Source of the DNA: Buddleja alternifolia | Taxonomy: Eukaryota; Streptophyta; Magnoliopsida; Lamiales; Scrophulariaceae | NCBI GenBank assembly: GCA_019426215.1 | Contig: CM033392.1 | Location: 51,945,149 to 52,009,148 of the forward strand | DNA length: 64,000 nt | Direction of reading: 5' to 3' | Part shown: positions 32,101-43,740 of the stretch, piece after piece | Layout: each line of letters begins with the position of its first letter | Position numbering within the stretch: position 1 is the first letter of the stretch | Translations under genes and position numbers: made by a program | The notes under the pieces: generated by a model | What the model was told of the DNA's origin: nothing | The model's database searches: none | What the model saw: the letters and a program-made list of their open reading frames with translations, nothing else

Positions 32101-32818
32101 GGACGATTATGGTCAAGTTTTTTGTGTTGGTGAGGCCTACTTCAAGTGAAAAGATGAAGCTCAAGGACTGTTGGAAGTGTTAGTATTGATGCACTACATG
32201 AAAACACGGTTTTGGATATGATTGAAACATATGTTTGCGTCTTAAACGAAAATATTTTGATGGGATTGTGTAGTCTAATAACGAAGTAAGTACTATATAA
32301 TAGCAACTTTGACTCACAAATCCAGCTTTTGTATAGAATGGTATTTTGATCATTTTACTGTAGTATTATGCATTTCTCGTATGATCTGTAACTCTGAAAT
32401 CTATAGGAACATCTAGTAAAGCTGTGGAGGTAGACATTATTCTCTAGACATCTTGCAATTTGTGTGTCTGGTTCAATTATTGAATAAACATTCTTCTATT
32501 CATTTGATTCGTTTCTAGCATTGCTCTATCTCCATTTCATCGTAAATCCTTGGAAAATTTGTCTGTACTATGCGAAAATTTGACACAGATCTATTCCCTA
32601 TATCACGTCTTATACGATCTCGTGCGTTCCGTATAAGATCGGCCATCAAATGTAGACACAAAATCACAGGACAAATAGAAGTACAAACTTTTCTGTGCTT
32701 CTAATTTGTTGTGCTTACTACTTTGCAGCCAATAAACATGTTCAACTTTGGTTCCCATTCGGCTCAGCAGAATCATGTATTAGCGCCACCGGGCAATGGC
32801 GACGGATCTATTGGATGA
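29142..32818 (+). CDS. PIF4: Phytochrome-interacting bHLH transcription factor, PIF4/PIF5-like, 441 aa
   Basis: Seven coding exons: 29142-29221, 29891-30542, 30631-30729, 30822-30887, 31636-31701, 31777-32049, 32729-32818. All introns are GT-AG, the frame stays open, and it ends in TGA. The protein starts MDTYTLPDWN. At residues 29-42 it has the active-phytochrome-B-binding motif, ELLWENGEVVLHSQ. A bHLH domain follows at roughly 256-310, with His, Glu and Arg in VHNLSERRRRDRINEKMR and helix 2 in SDKASMLDEAIEYMKSLQ. The tail MAPMMLPGMQHYMSRLGM and the final NMF-FGS region are typical of the PIF4/5 clade. PIFs bind G-boxes in the nucleus, promote elongation growth and are removed after phytochrome activation. 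The ATG at 29142 follows an AG acceptor at 29130-29131, so a 5' UTR intron is likely. The motif's usual Gln is Glu here. PIF4 and PIF5 cannot be separated by eye. Confidence 0.93.
29285..29447. mobile_element. Foldback MITE in PIF intron 1
   Basis: Arms of about 75 bp are nearly complementary: ATGTTGGTCCC...GTTAAACACCA on the left pairs with TGGTGTTTAAGACACC...GGGACTAGCAT on the right. The flanks AAAATTCA and AAAATTAC match at 6 of 8 positions, so it may be hAT-derived. Almost the whole element is stem. Confidence 0.7.
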
Positions 32819-33141
32819 CCCGAAGCTGATAATGCTTCATTTTCTCTACGTTTACTCGGTTTGAGATGCTTGGAAGAGATGGCTGTTCAAAATCGATGAA
32901 GCCACAAGTCGTCCACGACAGTCGTGGTTCTTGTAGAAAAAAATACCAATAAATATTCGTAGAAATATAAGAAGCGATTTTAGTTAATTGTCGCATATGA
33001 TTATGATTGTAATTGTATCGAGTTATATTTTTCGAAATTGGATTACGCTTTCAGATTGATCGATGATAGTCGATACATATAGAAGGAAATTTCAAGTCTG
33101 CTTAAACTGTACATTATTTCTTATATTGCAAATGCATTCAG

Positions 33142-34591
33142 CCTTTTTTTTTTTAAGAGAAACGATAGATATTATTAATGATAATCAACCAAGACAGCAA
33201 AAAGCACTTGAGGAGGTAGAATATCGCCCCCATCAAACTCCACAGTCGCAGACCTAGCTAACAAATGAGCGGGCAAATTGTCCGAGCATCTAACAAAACT
33301 AAACTCAACAGAATCGAAAAAAGGAACCAACTCTAAAATATCACTAATTAAAGGACCTATATAAATAAGAAAAGTCACGAGATTTTTCCCGCAACTTAGA
33401 AATAAGACCAAGACAGTCGCCTTCCAATTGTATCTTCCTCCAACCCCGTCTTCTTGCCATCTGAATTGCTTCAAGAGCCGCTAATGCCTCTGCCACTTCA
33501 GGAATGGATCCAAAGTTGAACCTTTGCTGCCTCCATGCCACATATTGTCCATTCGAATCCCTACTAATACAGCTAGCCCCGGTAGCTTTAGGGTTATCAA
33601 AAACAGTTCTGATCCATCGAAATTCACCTTGATCATCGTTTCCGTCGGCAGAATCCATCTTTTGTCCTGATCCACCCTAACTAGAGGAGGACAAGTCTCG
33701 AATGCTTCCTTATACATCGACCTAAACGCTCTTCCCTTTGTGATAATCCCATCGGGCGACAAAGAAGACTTGTCCATAATTGCTGAATTCCTATTACCCC
33801 ACAATAACCATAACCAGCATATCGTGATAAAAAGAAGGTAATCCTCCTTGTCCAGCTTTGCATGGCAGTGCCTTAGCCAATTCTCCACGTCCGAGGTCCA
33901 AAATGATATAATCTGCCAAGGTAAATCTGATAATGCCCAAACTAGCCTCACAAACGAACATGTCAACAACGCATGTTGTGTATCCTCCTCCCTCGATCCG
34001 CAGAACGGACACGAGGCATCCCCTTGAACTCGCCTCCTATACGTAAATTGCTCGCCGTCAGAATCGTATTCCTACAAGTCTTTCAACAAAAAACCTTTAT
34101 CTTCGGTCGCGCCCTATGTAAAATTCTAAGACCCTTTCACAAAATCTATCTTCCTTAGAGCCCGACGCTGAACTCTTGCCCACCGAGACCAGATCCCTCG
34201 CAACATGGTACGCACTGCTCACCGAAAAACACCCATTTTTTATGTAGTGCCAAATCAGTTTATCCTCATTACGACATGAACCGAGAGGGATGGACAAAAT
34301 ACTCTCCACATCCTCCTGCCAAAAGTTCTCCTCCAACCTCCGAATATCCCACCACCCCGTATCCTCCTCATTGATCAACTCGCTAACCTGCGTCTCATCC
34401 GCTAACATCATCCTCACGGACGTTTGAATCTTGAGACTCCTCGGTCTCGGCACCCACGGATAGTCCCAAACCCGGATCCTCTCTCCCGTCCCTACTCTCC
34501 ACCGACAACCCCCCTTAAGGATATATAGGGATAGCTGCCCTAATGCTCTTCCATGTGTATGTATGATGCTGCATTGGACCCTTCTGCTGCA
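33142..34591 (-). mobile_element. LINE (non-LTR retrotransposon), 3' part
   Basis: A T run at 33142-33153 is the reverse of the poly(A) tail. Minus-strand coding pieces read, in order: RWRVGTGERIRVW (post-RT region), a zf-RVT-like segment ending with a CPFC-type motif and WLWLLWGNRN, then RNase H with VNFDGS, LAALEAIQMARRRG and LEGDCLGLISKL. Several frame changes occur (near 34090, 33480 and 33350), so it is dead. It is interrupted at 34591 by the Athila-like element and continues at 43573. Confidence 0.82.
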
Positions 34592-35955
34592 TGTTAGGTC
34601 TCATATTTTACATATTTTCATTATGATTTACCTCACATTTATCTTTATTTTATGCCTTGTTGTTAGTCTTTTGCTTTATTTTTAGCCTAATTTATGTATT
34701 TTGATTTCTAAGTCGTTTCAATGCTTTTATAGGCATAAAAGCGATGATTTTGATGAGTTGAAGGAGTATTTATTACAAGAATAATGAAGGCTATCCAAGA
34801 GGATGTGAAGAAATGCATTTGAAAGGCCAAACGAGAATGTTTCGTTGAAGAAAAATGAAGAGGAAGATTTCTGCACAGGCAACTGCACAACTGTGCAGAT
34901 ATTCTACACAGGCAACTGCACAACTGTGCAGATATTCTGCACAGCTGTGCAGCTGTGAATTTTTGTGGGCCGATTTTATGACTTGGATGGGCATAATTTA
35001 TGTATCTAAGACTCCTTTTTAGTTAAAAAGAAATGACAAAAACATTTATATAGGCTAGAGTGAGGTGGAAGAGCAAATTTTTTTCATTCATTCTTACAAA
35101 AAAAGTAGATCTTGGAGAAGACTTCTAGAGAGAGAAAAGAGATCTTGAAGAGAGTTCTTGGAGAGAAAAACTTCATCTTCTCAAGTTGTATTCTTCCAAT
35201 CCTCCATTGTTGAACATGAGTAACTTTATGTTTGTGCAATTTATTTCTTGTTTTTCTTTAATTATGCATAGCTAAATTATTTTCTAGGGTTTAAGATGTA
35301 GTCTTGTGTATTGATTTGGATTATTGATGATTGATGGATGTGATTTCTTGTTTGGTTTATCTATTAATGAGTGTTTAATGCTTGTAATTGATTGATCACC
35401 AATTGCATGATTTAAGATAAATTAAGAAGTACCGGGAGGTGAATTAGTTTATTGGTTCGGATTTAATAGACATGTGTAAATTGCTTAATAGGGATATTGG
35501 TAATTTTGCATGAGACTAGTTAAACAATATTCATAGAACTTAATGGATTCATCTAAATTGGTTTTTGATCATGGGAGTGACGTTAATTAATTTAGGTGGG
35601 TACTCATGAAGATCTCGGGAGAGTATTCATGTAATTAAGGAAATTGGGTCTTTAATTTAAACAAGAATGATAATCCATTGAAAATCAATAATCCATAGAA
35701 ATACCTTGATGAAATCTTAATCCCTAGGCTTTTCGTTAATTGATTATTCGTTTTAATTATATTTGTGTTTATTATTCATAATAAATTCTGTTTTTATAAA
35801 TCTATGCTTAATTAGTTAAAATCTCAAATCTTTGATAATCGATAGTCTAAATAATAAGATAAACTTTGTTTGGTACTTGATAACCTTCCCTGTGGAGACG
35901 ATCTTACTTTCACTATATTATTTGTTCGATTCCGTGTTGTTACGGACGGTTGACA
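34592..35955 (+). repeat. 5' LTR of the Athila-like element
   Basis: It runs from TGTTAGGTCTCATA to GACGGTTGACA. A TATA box TTTATATAGG is near 35045. Three GCACA-NN-TGTGC dyads lie at 34885, 34918 and 34939. Confidence 0.95.
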
Positions 35956-35958
35956 AAT

Positions 35959-35976
35959 TGGCGCCGTTGCCGGGGA
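35959..35976 (+). other. Primer-binding site (tRNA-Asp type)
   Basis: TGGCGCCGTTGCCGGGGA begins three bases after the 5' LTR. This is the characteristic primer site of Athila elements. Confidence 0.9.
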
Positions 35977-36111
35977 AGGCAACAAATAGTCAATATCAAT
36001 AAAAAGTTAATTCTTATTAGTTTAGACATTTATTTTTATTTTATTTTCGAATTTTTTTTATTATCTGTCTCGCTCTGATCTTAATTTCTGTTTTAGGTTG
36101 AATATTGGTAG

Positions 36112-38673
36112 ATGCACAGGCGTTCTTTGAGTGCACCTGCTCTTGAAATCGATCCAGAATCAGAACGAACTTTTCGAAGAGGCAGACGTCAACAAAGAGA
36201 GCATCGTAGAATGGCAGAAGAAATACAAAGGATTGAACCTGCTGCGCAGAGAACTCTCCGGGATTATGCTACACCAACATATCAGAATTTAACCTCCAAC
36301 ATAGCGGTACCAACTGTTCAAGCCAATACCTTTGAGTTGAAACCGGCTATTATTCAAATGCTCCAACACACTGCATTTGAGGGAGATATTGAGAGGGAAG
36401 ATCCTCATTCCCATCTGGGGAATTTTCTGGAAATCTGCAGCACTTTCAAGATGAATGGCGTTACTGAAGATGCCATAAGACTCCGACTATTCCCGTTCTC
36501 CTTGTCTAAAAGAGCTAAGGAGTGGCTGAAAAACCAGCCGGGAAATAAGTTCACCACTTGGGCTGATTTGTCGACTGCATTCCTCACTAAGTATTTTCCC
36601 CCAGCTAAGACTGCTCAGTTAAGGAATGCAATCACAGGATTTATGCAAACTGACAGTGAAACCCTCTATCAAGCATGGGAAAGGTACAAAGAACTACTCA
36701 GGAAGTGCCCACATCACGGTATTCCTAGTTGGATGCTTGTGCAAACCTTCTACAATGGTCTGTCACATAGTATCCGGATGAATATCGATGCAGCTGCAGG
36801 AGGGAGTTTTATGGCAAAGAATCCGGATGATGCATTGGCTCTTATGGACGAAATGGCATCCAACAGTTATCAGTGGGCAAGTGATAATCGGGGGGCTGCA
36901 AAGAAAACACCGGGCATACACAATGTAGATAACATTACATTGCTTAATGCTAACATTGAAGCACTTGTCAAGCACATGGAGGGACTCAAGGGAAATGTCA
37001 GTGCAGTATCTCAGCCTACTTTGGCTTGTGATGTTTGTGGGGCACCTCATATGGCTACTGATTGCCCACTCATCGAGCAAGCTAACTATTTATCCTATTA
37101 GAATAAACAGCAAGGAAATCCGTTTTCGAACACCTACAATTCGGGTTGGCGAAATCACTCTAACTTTTCTTGGGGAGGCCAAGGGAACCAAGGACCTCAA
37201 GCAAATCCTCCTAGACAACAATTTCCTCCAGGTTTCCAACAGCAGGGTCCTCAGAATTTTCAACAGCCAAATCAACAGGGACCACCACCTCGAGAACCAC
37301 AAGCTTGGGAATTAGCCATTGAAAAGCTCGCTAACGGAACAGCAAAACGGTTTGAGAATTTGGAAGCAAAAATTGATCTGGTAGTGGGAGCAACAAAGAA
37401 TCTAGAAGTACAAGTTAGACAGTTGGCAAGTTCTATGAATTCGAGGTCAAAGGGTACACTGCCTAGCCAAACAGAGGAGAATCCGAGAGGACAGTGTAAT
37501 GCAGTGACTCTAATAAACGAAAATATAATTGAAGAATTTGAGCCACATGCTGTACACAGAGATGAATTTGTAACGAAAGATAATTCAATCTTTGAATCTT
37601 CAGGCAAAGTTGAGCTAGAAAAGGTTATCCCGAAGCCATATGTGAAACCATATGTTCCTCCAATTCCATTTCCCCAAAGGTTGCAACACAAGAGGTTGGA
37701 CAAGCAGCAAGAGAAATTTCTTCAAACACTTAGGCTGTTGAACCACAATATTCCGTATACAGATTCTCGGGCTCAGATACCTGTTTGTGAGAAGTTTCTC
37801 AAAGAGCTGTTGAGCAATAGAAAGAAATTAGAAGACGTGGAAACAATCTCCTTGAATGAAGAATGCAGTGCTATAATCCAACGAAACATTCCTCCAAAGC
37901 TAAAGGATCCAAGGAGTTTTTCACTTCCTTGCACTATTGAAAAATTCCACTTTGATAAAGCACTTTGTGATTTAGGAGCTAGTGTTAGTCTAATGCCTTA
38001 TTCAATTTGCAGGAAATTAGGCTTTCAAAAGCTTAAAAGCACAAAGATGTCACTTCAATTGGCGGATGGGAGCATAAAACGCCCAATGGGAATATTAGAA
38101 GACGTTTTCGTGAAAGTGGACAAGTTCTACATCCCATGTGACTTCGTGGTGCTTGAGATGGATGAAAATTTGAAAACACCAATCATCCTTGGAAGACCGT
38201 TTCTCGCAACTGCGGGAACCGTCATTGATGTGCGTGCTGGCAAGCTAGCGTTGAACATTGGAGAGGAGAAGGTGGAGTTCGACTTAAATAAAGTGATGAA
38301 ATCTCCGCCTTTTGAAGAAAAATGTTATTCAGTGGATGTGATTGAAGAGGCCATCAAAGAAGAAATTGCTCAAGGTAAAAGAGATCCATTAGAGTCGTAT
38401 CGCGAAATATCTTCTAGACCTAAAGTAAAACTTAAATCTCTTCCACCATATCTCAGGTACGCTCTTCTTGGCAATAATGAATTTTTATCTGTTATCGTAC
38501 ATTCTACTCTATGTACACCTGAACTGGACCGATGGTTAAGTGATTTGGAATGGAAGAAAGATGGAATAGGTTGGAATATATCTGATATGAAAAGAATTAA
38601 TAGTGCTTTGTATTTTTCAGGCGATGATATTCCTCGAGGGAAAGCAATTTCCCTCGCCAAAACTCAACAATAA
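36112..38673 (+). pseudogene. Athila-like gag-protease ORF with one internal stop
   Basis: One frame runs 36112-38673 and is broken only by TAG at 37099-37101. The first part is a retrotransposon-type Gag (RAKEWLKNQPGNKFTTWADL; SETLYQAWERYKELLRKCPHHG) followed by a CCHC-like end (CDVCGAPHMATDC). After the stop come a Gln/Pro-rich linker (GWRNHSNFSWGG) and an aspartic protease with DLGASVSLMPYS and ILGRPFLATAG. The C-terminal stretch (LPPYLRYALLG, then GIGWNISDMKRINS) is the run-in to reverse transcriptase. The sequence then jumps at about 38620 to the DNA that normally follows integrase (CGCTGCTTGGGAGGCAACCC). Gag packages RNA and protease cleaves the polyprotein. Confidence 0.88.
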
Positions 38674-38911
38674 TTTTGTCTAAGTCGAGCTAATGACTTT
38701 AAACAAGCGCTGCTTGGGAGGCAACCCAAGAGTTTTCGATTCTTTTTGTCGTTTTGTTTTTCTTCTTTTTGATTTATTTGTTTTCCATATTTTATGTTTG
38801 AATTTTATTTTATTTTCGGTGCTCAAGTGATTTACTAATGCAAGTTATTCTTATTGCAGGTCAAAAACATGAAAAACGAGGTGCATGGGTTCTTATACAA
38901 TGTGAATCAGG

Positions 38912-39071
38912 TGCACAATTGTGCTCATATTAGCACCACTGTGCAAAAATTTCGCACTTAGAAGATGTATATGTGCACAGTTGTGCAACTTTTCAGCACA
39001 GTTGTGCAAAATTTTCGCACAAAATCCAAACTCGCAATGCACAACTGTGCAATTTTCGTGCACAATTGTGC
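38912..39071. repeat. Cluster of five GCACA-NN-TGTGC dyads
   Basis: Twelve-base dyads start at 38912, 38975, 38996, 39039 and 39060. The pairs 38975/38996 and 39039/39060 are spaced exactly 21 bp, with 9 bp between sites. The same motif and 21-bp spacing occurs in the LTR (34918/34939). Confidence 0.85.
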
Positions 39072-39898
39072 AGAATTTTCGCACTTTTGCACCCATATAT
39101 ATATAAAAAAAAAAAATTCAAATTTTGAATTTTGGGTCAAAATCCCCAAAATTCAGTCAAACATCCCCAACTTCGGTCAACACATGATCTTCTCTAAATT
39201 TCTCCAGCCCAATCTCTCTCTCACTTCAACAAACACCAGCCAATCTCTCTCTCTCTCTCGTTTCTCTATCTACCGTCTGCCATCGTCTTCCACCCACGCC
39301 GCACACCACGCCGCCGCCACTTCGGCCGTTTCTCTCGTTTCTCTCACAAGCGAGGCGTCGGCCCTCTTACCAGTCGCCAGAGCCCAATCTCCGCCGCCGT
39401 TAAGCTCGCTCGCCGCATCTCCACCTCTACTACATTCCGACCACGCCGCCGCCGTCAAATCTGTTCTCAGCCCCATCGTTCGACTGCCGTCGCATATTCT
39501 CTAATAAACCGCCGCCGCCGTCGCATTCTACCGTCAACATCCCCACCTGCGCGACCGAGCGCGCCTCAAGAACCAGATCCGACGTGGAGTGGTGAGTGCC
39601 GCCGCCGTCTCTCTCCCGTCGCCTACCACCGACTTTCACCATTGCCGCCTCAACTCCAGTCACGCGCTATTAAGCGCGGCTCCAACACCTCCAGCCGCCG
39701 CCGAGACCACCGCATCCCTCCGGTCAAGTTCCAACCCAAAGCCGGCGCCGATTCACAATACCGCCACCCAGCCGTCGAGTTTCACCGTCTCCATCTCAAA
39801 CTCACCGCGCCGTCGCGAACCACAGCTCCGTCTCTCTCTCCCGTGTTCGACCACAGCCGATTCACCACGCCGCCATCGACCGACATCCCACACCACAG
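39072..39898 (+). other. Leader of the Athila ORF-1
   Basis: An AT-rich start gives way to a CT-rich then very GC-rich stretch (39290-39890) full of CCGCCG, unlike the rest of the element. No gene is supported in it; several overlapping open frames reflect base composition. Such leaders before ORF-1 are common in Athila elements. Confidence 0.55.
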
Positions 39899-40984
39899 AT
39901 GAGCAAAAGAAAACGAACAGGTACGGGAACTTCCACAAATCGGGCTCTCCAATTGGTTCCGACGAATATTACCGAGAGAGAAAGATTAATCAACAAAGGT
40001 TTGACCAAATATCCGAAAATCTCAAACCCTTCACCGGCTTATGTGATTCTCAGTGAGTTAGATTGTTCCCCATCCCGTTATTTAGACAAAGCTGCTATGT
40101 TGTCTCTGTTTATTGATGATGATTTGACTGAAAAATTAATTGTTCTGGGATGGGGTGATTTGATTAATATGAATGAACCGAGTTATCGATTACTTACGTT
40201 GGAATTTTTGGGTACCGTGGAGTATGTTGATGAGTTGTTGAAGTTTTGTATTGCCAATGTTCAGTATACGCTCACGAAATCGGAATTAGCTCATATCTTT
40301 AAATGGCCAACTAGTGGACTGACAGAATTGACCAAGGACCAACAAACTGAATTTTGGCGAGAGATTACTCGATTGCCAAATACGATATACTCTGGTCATT
40401 GTTCTAATGCCTCGGATATTGTCGATTACACTCTTCGGTATTTTCATAGAATTTTAGCATTTACTATCTTTGGGAGAGGAGCATGTGGGAAAGTGTCTTC
40501 GAAGGAGCTCTGTGTCCTTTATTGTCTCCACCGTGGTGAACAGTGTGACTTGACAAATTTCTTCCTTGGACATATGGTTCAAGTCTCCAGGCAGCATAAG
40601 GGTCAAATTCTCATCGGTGGGTTGATTACACGCATTGCAGAAAGTATAGGAGCTTTTGATCGACATCAGACAAATCTCGAGTCCATTCCGGGACCATTGA
40701 CCATTGACTATCAATATCTCTGTGACATGAAGCTTCTGAGACTTGACAGACGAGGAGGGTATATTTTCAAGAGACACCCGAGAGATCCGATTCACCTGGC
40801 AGCAGAGGGTAATAATCAAGGGCATTCATCTGATGATCATTCCACTAGCAGTACCTCGGTTCCCATTTCTGCTTTCGCCAACCTTGAGTCTACTGTGGCA
40901 GAAATTCAACGAACTCAGACAGAAATGATGAGGCAGTTGTCAGCCTACTTCCAGTTCGTGGATTTCCATCCTCCACCACAGTGA
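39899..40984 (+). CDS. Athila ORF-1 (env-position) protein, 361 aa
   Basis: The ORF is intact, starts MSKRKRTGTG and ends at TGA. It matches the pattern of the Arabidopsis retrotransposon ORF-1 (ATHILA) family: a lysine/arginine-rich N-terminus, LGWGDLINMNEPSYRLLTLE, then FHRILAFTIFGRG, GKVSSKELCVLYCL and a Ser/Thr-rich spacer before a short helical end. The function of this family is not established. It sits where envelope genes lie in retroviruses, but I see no signal peptide or transmembrane helix. The intact frame in an element missing pol suggests recent activity or recent common descent with active copies. Confidence 0.82.
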   Translation: MSKRKRTGTGTSTNRALQLVPTNITERERLINKGLTKYPKISNPSPAYVILSELDCSPSRYLDKAAMLSLFIDDDLTEKLIVLGWGDLINMNEPSYRLLTLEFLGTVEYVDELLKFCIANVQYTLTKSELAHIFKWPTSGLTELTKDQQTEFWREITRLPNTIYSGHCSNASDIVDYTLRYFHRILAFTIFGRGACGKVSSKELCVLYCLHRGEQCDLTNFFLGHMVQVSRQHKGQILIGGLITRIAESIGAFDRHQTNLESIPGPLTIDYQYLCDMKLLRLDRRGGYIFKRHPRDPIHLAAEGNNQGHSSDDHSTSSTSVPISAFANLESTVAEIQRTQTEMMRQLSAYFQFVDFHPPPQ

Positions 40985-42208
40985 AATCCACCCTACCGAC
41001 TCCCGGGCCATCACGCACATATATAGGGGAGTATTTCTTTCACAGTTCTTTTAATTATATGTTGTTTTCATTCTTGAATATCGGTCTCACTTAATTACAT
41101 TGAGGACAATGTGTGATTTTAAGTGTGAGGTGGATTGTTTACAAATTGTGATTAGAGTTTATTGAATTGCTCAAGTGTGGGGTAATGTGGAAAATTGGTG
41201 AAAGAATTGGGCATACGGCATTTTCTGTTGAGTTGTTGCTGAAATTTGGTTAACTTGTTCACAATATTTGTGTTCCCATATTTGAGCTCTTGACTATATA
41301 AACATATGAATCTGATTTCTGTACATGGATACTCTTTTTATTGAGTTTGATCGCTGAGCCTGAAATTTGTAAAATTTCTATGCATCTTTACACACTACAC
41401 ACGAGTTCTAGTAAAGGGAATTGATCGGGGAGATAAAAGCAATTACATATTTCATTGATATTGGAGGAAAGTTTATGAGAAAAAAAAAATCGAGAAAATA
41501 GAAAAAAAAAAAAAATAAATAAGGAAAGAAAAGGTTGATTCAGTGGGTATTGAATGCTAGAATCACCCAGTTTTGTTTCTAGCCTTTGTCACTCGAGTGA
41601 TTAAGTCCGTTGGGGTGTCTTGACACCTAGTGCCTTAAAACCAACTGGTTTGAGAGTCATTGGCCCAAAACTCGTTACCAGGGTGACATAGAAAGCTTGA
41701 CTAGCGAAACATTGCACGGGTTGATCAATTGTGAATGAAGGAGAAAGAATAAAGATGAAATATGATAGATGTTGTGTTTTGCTTGAAATATCCGAAATGT
41801 TCCCTTGCTAGAACTCATAAATCAAGCACGAATGGATGTATATGAAATTGAACTTGTTTGGGATTAGTGTGATGACTTGAGAGTAAAGATGTTCATATGT
41901 GGAAAAATAATGATTCTACGTGTTTATTGGTTTATGTGTAATGATTGTGGGGAGTCATAAATGTTGTGACTAGTTGCTGATTTGATGCACGGTGAGACAT
42001 ATAGACGATTGTCATGAATTTTGTGGGTATATTCTCTGCAAACCCTCACGAGACAAAACTCGTCCACTAGGGGTAACCTAGGGGTTTAACGGCTTGTTGC
42101 ACATGCTAAGTGCAATCGTGTTCCCTACGAAAGTGGTGTTATCTTTATTTTTGTTTTTGTTTTGTTTGGATTTACTCGAGGACGAGTAAAGGTTAAGTGT
42201 GGGGTATT
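40985..42208 (+). other. Athila-like 3' untranslated region and polypurine tract
   Basis: Non-coding DNA. Repeated phrases TAAGTGTG and GTGTGGGGTA occur near 41120, 41170 and 42195. The last, AAGTGTGGGGTATT, directly precedes the 3' LTR and is the plus-strand primer. A-rich stretch at 41480-41530. Confidence 0.7.
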
Positions 42209-43572
42209 TGTTAGGTCTCATATTTTACATATTTTCATTATGATTTACCTCACATTTATCTTTATTTTATGCCTTGTTGTTAGTCTTTTGCTTTATTTTT
42301 AGCCTAATTTATGTATTTTGATTTCTAAGTCGTTTCAATGCTTTTATAGGCATAAAAGCGATGATTTTGATGAGTTGAAGGAGTATTTATTACAAGAATA
42401 ATGAAGGCTATCCAAGAGGATGTGAAGAAATGCATTTGAAAGGCCAAACGAGAATGTTTCGTTGAAGAAAAATGAAGAGGAAGATTTCTGCACAGGCAAC
42501 TGCACAACTGTGCAGATATTCTGCACAGGCAACTGCACAACTGTGCAGATATTCTGTGCAGCTGTGCAGCTGTGAATTTTTGTGGGCCGATTTTATGACT
42601 TGGATGGGCATAATTTATGTATCTAAGACTCCTTTTTAGTTAAAAAGAAATGACAAAAATATTTATATAGGCTAGAGTGAGGTGGAAGAGCAAATTTTTT
42701 TCATTCATTCTTACAAAAAAAGTAGATCTTGGAGAAGACTTCTAGAGAGAGAAAGGAGATCTTGAAGAGAGTTCTTGGAGAGAAAAACTTCATCTTCTCA
42801 AGTTGTATTCTTCCAATCCTCCATTGTTGAACATGAGTAACTTTATGTTTATGCAATTTATTTCTTGTTTTTCTTTAATTATGCATAGCTAAATTATTTT
42901 CTAGGGTTTAAGATGTAGTCTTGTGTATTGATTTGGATTATTGATGATTGATGGATGTGATTTCTTGTTTGGTTTATCTATTAATGAGTGTTTAATGCTT
43001 GTAATTGATTGATCACCAATTGCATGATTTAAGATAAATTAAGAAGTACCGGGAGGTGAATTAGTTTATTGGTTCGGATTTAATAGACATGTGTAAATTG
43101 CTTAATAGGGATATTGGTAATTTTGCATGAGACTAGTTAAACAATATTCATAGAACTTAATGGATTCATCTAAATTGGTTTTTGATCATGGGAGTGACGT
43201 TAATTAATTTAGGTGGGTACTCATGAAGATCTCGGGAGAGTATTCATGTAATTAAGGAAATTGGGTCTTTAATTTAAACAAGAATGATAATCCATTGAAA
43301 ATCAATAATCCATAGAAATACCTTGATGAAATCTTAATCCCTAGGCTTTTCGTTAATTGATTATTCGTTTTAATTATATTTGTGTTTATTATTCATAATA
43401 AATTCTGTTTTTATAAATCTATGCTTAATTAGTTAAAATCTCAAATCTTTGATAATCGATAGTCTAAATAATAAGATAAACTTTGTTTGGTACTTGATAA
43501 CCTTCCCTGTGGAGACGATCTTACTTTCACTATATTATTTGTTCGATTCCGTGTTGTTACGGACGGTTGACA
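42209..43572 (+). repeat. 3' LTR of the Athila-like element
   Basis: 1364 bp, the same length as the 5' LTR. Differences noticed include a changed third dyad (GTGCAGCTGTGC instead of GCACAGCTGTGC) and single substitutions around 42660, 42755 and 42851. Confidence 0.95.
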
Positions 43573-43740
43573 CTGCATCCAAAAATCACTCTCGAGGTAA
43601 ATAATACTGTGCCCGTAGTAACCGGCCAAGGAGGCAAGTCGGGTTTTGAATAAGCCTCCATCCTTGCTTTGTTAACATAGCAAGATAGACAGATCTATAT
43701 ATTCCATGTATCACGTCAAACTCCCCATATACAACAAAAA
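43573..43740 (-). mobile_element. LINE continuation, upstream part
   Basis: The minus strand reads KQGWRLIQNPTCLL and YYLESDFWMQC, the conserved segment just before the RWRVG motif found at 34500. This shows that the LINE resumes on the other side of the Athila-like element. The coding reading fades beyond about 43740, probably the 5' truncation point. The exact end is not determined. Confidence 0.7.

Larger units (their letters stand above)
34592..43572 (+). mobile_element. Athila-like non-autonomous Ty3/gypsy retrotransposon, complete with TSD
   Basis: CTGCA flanks both ends (34587-34591 and 43573-43577). The 8981-bp element has two 1364-bp LTRs, a tRNA-Asp-type primer-binding site, gag-protease, a gap where RT, RNase H and integrase should be, the Athila ORF-1, and a polypurine-like end. 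I noticed only about six substitutions between the LTRs when reading them side by side, which points to recent insertion. Mobilisation would need enzymes from an autonomous relative. Confidence 0.93.

Noticed and set aside
34708..34994. Cys/His-rich minus-strand frames in the Athila LTR (also 42325-42611)
   Set aside because: The apparent repeats come from the GCACA-NN-TGTGC dyads, not from a protein.
39270..39938. Overlapping frames in the GC-rich leader
   Set aside because: Base composition alone opens frames on both strands; no domain is readable.
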